Assembly: GCF_003634755.1 (NCBI RefSeq) | Contig: NZ_RBXA01000001.1 | Location: 186,001 to 250,000, forward strand | Direction: 5' to 3' | Source: Flavobacterium limicola | GTDB lineage: Bacteria > Bacteroidota > Bacteroidia > Flavobacteriales > Flavobacteriaceae | Length of the DNA stretch: 64,000 nt | Part shown: positions 62,995 to 64,000 of the stretch, in pieces | Position numbering within the stretch: the stretch's first letter is position 1 | How the letters are laid out: every line of letters starts with the position of its first letter | Notes under the pieces: model-generated | Databases searched by the model: none | The model's input: only the letters and a program-made list of their open reading frames with translations | What the model was told of the DNA's origin: nothing | Made by a program: the position numbers and the translations under genes

Positions 62995-64000
62995 TTACAA
63001 ATTAAAATTAACACCCAAAACGATGTTTCTTCCAATGTTTGGAATGCCATCTGTTTTTAGACGGGAAAGATGCGCAATGTATCTTTTATCAAATAAATTA
63101 TTCCCGTTGATATTGACATCAAAAGCGGTTTTACCCAGTTTTACTGTTCCGCCAAAACCTAAATTCACTAAGTTATACCCATTCGTTTCTGTTTCAAATC
63201 CACTTACATTTTTTTGATTGAACGTGCTGGAAACATTCAAAGTTGCAAAACCATCTTCCAACCAGTTTTTGATTTTGAATTCGGTTCTAATGGTGTTATT
63301 CCAATTGTTAGCAGGGATTAACGGCAAGTAATCTCCGTTTTCTTTCTCGCCGGTTACGGTTTCGAAACTGGTTTCAAAATGCAACCAATCCAATGGATGC
63401 GGATGAAAATGCAATCCGATTTCACCTCCGTATAATTTGGCGTTATCCTGAACATAATCAAAAACGGCATTTTCGTCAATCACTTCTCCTGTTGGCGAAG
63501 TGTAGATATAATTGTTGATGTGATTGTAAAATCCGTTTACAAAAAACTCAAAATGATCCGTTTTGTATTCTAAATTCAAATCCGTCTGTACGTTTTGCTC
63601 CGTTTCTAAATCGCTGTTTCCTACTTCATAGCGATTCGTTCCTTCATGCACTCCATTTGAAGTTAACTCAGCTAGATTTGGCGCCCTAAATCCAGAAGCA
63701 ACATTCAAACGCAATGTCAAATCATCGGCAAGATTGGTTTTGTAACCCAACGACGCATTAAAACTGTCGTATGATTTATCGATGGCTTCAAAAGAACCTT
63801 CTTCTCCGGCAATTCCCTGTGCATCCGTAGTAATATTTCTATTGTCGAAACGCAATCCGGCTTGCAACACATTTGTATTCCACTCATAATTAGCTGTTCC
63901 AAAAACACCAAAATCATTCGTTACCGCATCCGGAATTAAATATTCTTCTCCTGAATTTGTGTTGGTTTGGTGCATTCCCTGAACGCCCAGAATGGTTTCT
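62995..64000 (-). CDS. TonB-dependent receptor, C-terminal part (5' end outside window)
   Basis: The last 334 or so residues of a TonB-dependent outer-membrane receptor. The frame is open to the window edge, beyond an internal Met at 63975, so the N-terminal signal, plug and first strands are missing. Visible are the mid-barrel NVASGFRAPNLAELTSNGVHEGT...YEVGNSDLETEQN block typical of siderophore/metal receptors, and a final GRNIVLGVNFNL with the C-terminal aromatic beta-signal. This block is common in iron, copper or zinc receptors; the ligand cannot be told. Confidence 0.92.
   Translation of the reverse strand, partial: ETILGVQGMHQTNTNSGEEYLIPDAVTNDFGVFGTANYEWNTNVLQAGLRFDNRNITTDAQGIAGEEGSFEAIDKSYDSFNASLGYKTNLADDLTLRLNVASGFRAPNLAELTSNGVHEGTNRYEVGNSDLETEQNVQTDLNLEYKTDHFEFFVNGFYNHINNYIYTSPTGEVIDENAVFDYVQDNAKLYGGEIGLHFHPHPLDWLHFETSFETVTGEKENGDYLPLIPANNWNNTIRTEFKIKNWLEDGFATLNVSSTFNQKNVSGFETETNGYNLVNLGFGGTVKLGKTAFDVNINGNNLFDKRYIAHLSRLKTDGIPNIGRNIVLGVNFNL

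Overview
The window looks like a chromosomal segment of a Flavobacterium-type member of the Bacteroidota. The reasons are its AT-rich composition, TAnnTTTG-type promoter boxes, GLPGLI and TonB/SusC-like outer-membrane proteins, a DnaE with a fused N-terminal exonuclease, an S16 protein with a long Ala/Glu tail, and dispersed hairpin repeats of a kind familiar from Flavobacterium. Genus assignment is an inference from gene content; no rRNA gene is present.

Layout. 1-8966 is the end of a surface-polysaccharide cluster: a Wzy-like polymerase cut by the window edge, a kinase fusion protein, a WcaF-like acetyltransferase, three GT4 glycosyltransferases and a WecA/TagO-like initiating sugar-phosphate transferase. 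9006-15668 is mixed housekeeping: YjbR, a cyclase-family hydrolase, hemW, ruvC, a UPF0104 flippase-like protein, a GT2 and small envelope proteins. 15690-16580 is a decayed tRNA-Asp array with two intact tRNAs, two or three remnants and a GIY-YIG gene. 16618-24084 holds a DUF58 protein, trxA, an outer-membrane beta-barrel protein and dnaE. 24726-29661 is a leuC-leuD-leuA-leuB operon. 29813-32468 holds an RRM protein, rpsP, rimM and trmN6.

32469-39330 is an accessory island. It starts with 1.2 kb of AT-rich DNA, then a small secreted Cys-containing protein, a GLPGLI protein, a broken GLPGLI paralogue and an 885-residue TonB-receptor-like protein. It ends in a second, broken copy of trmN6, so the island sits between an intact and a dead copy of the same gene. 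39564-46603 returns to housekeeping: glutaryl-CoA dehydrogenase-like, DUF3050, a phosphoesterase, the Fe-S proteins ferredoxin, NifU and Mrp, an alkyltransferase-like protein, a LysE exporter and trmB. 46924-54005 is cell-envelope and stress: two L,D-transpeptidase paralogues around an NTF2-like lipoprotein and an AsmA protein, then HPF.

54141-59863 is the main system of interest: five nearly touching minus-strand genes encoding a C5-cytosine methyltransferase, a double-GHKL ATPase/histidine kinase, a receiver-domain protein, an HNH endonuclease and a Vsr nickase. It reads as a type II restriction-modification system carrying its own two-component-like signalling pair. After it come a prolyl oligopeptidase, a hairpin repeat array and the 3' part of a TonB-dependent receptor running off the window.

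The noncoding DNA is also rich. One structured repeat family occurs three times. A short element encoding DPSxSELAQQ occurs once between leuC and leuD and once as an in-frame insertion in the dead trmN6 copy. Several other palindromic elements lie between genes. All assignments come from reading motifs by eye; no database search was run.
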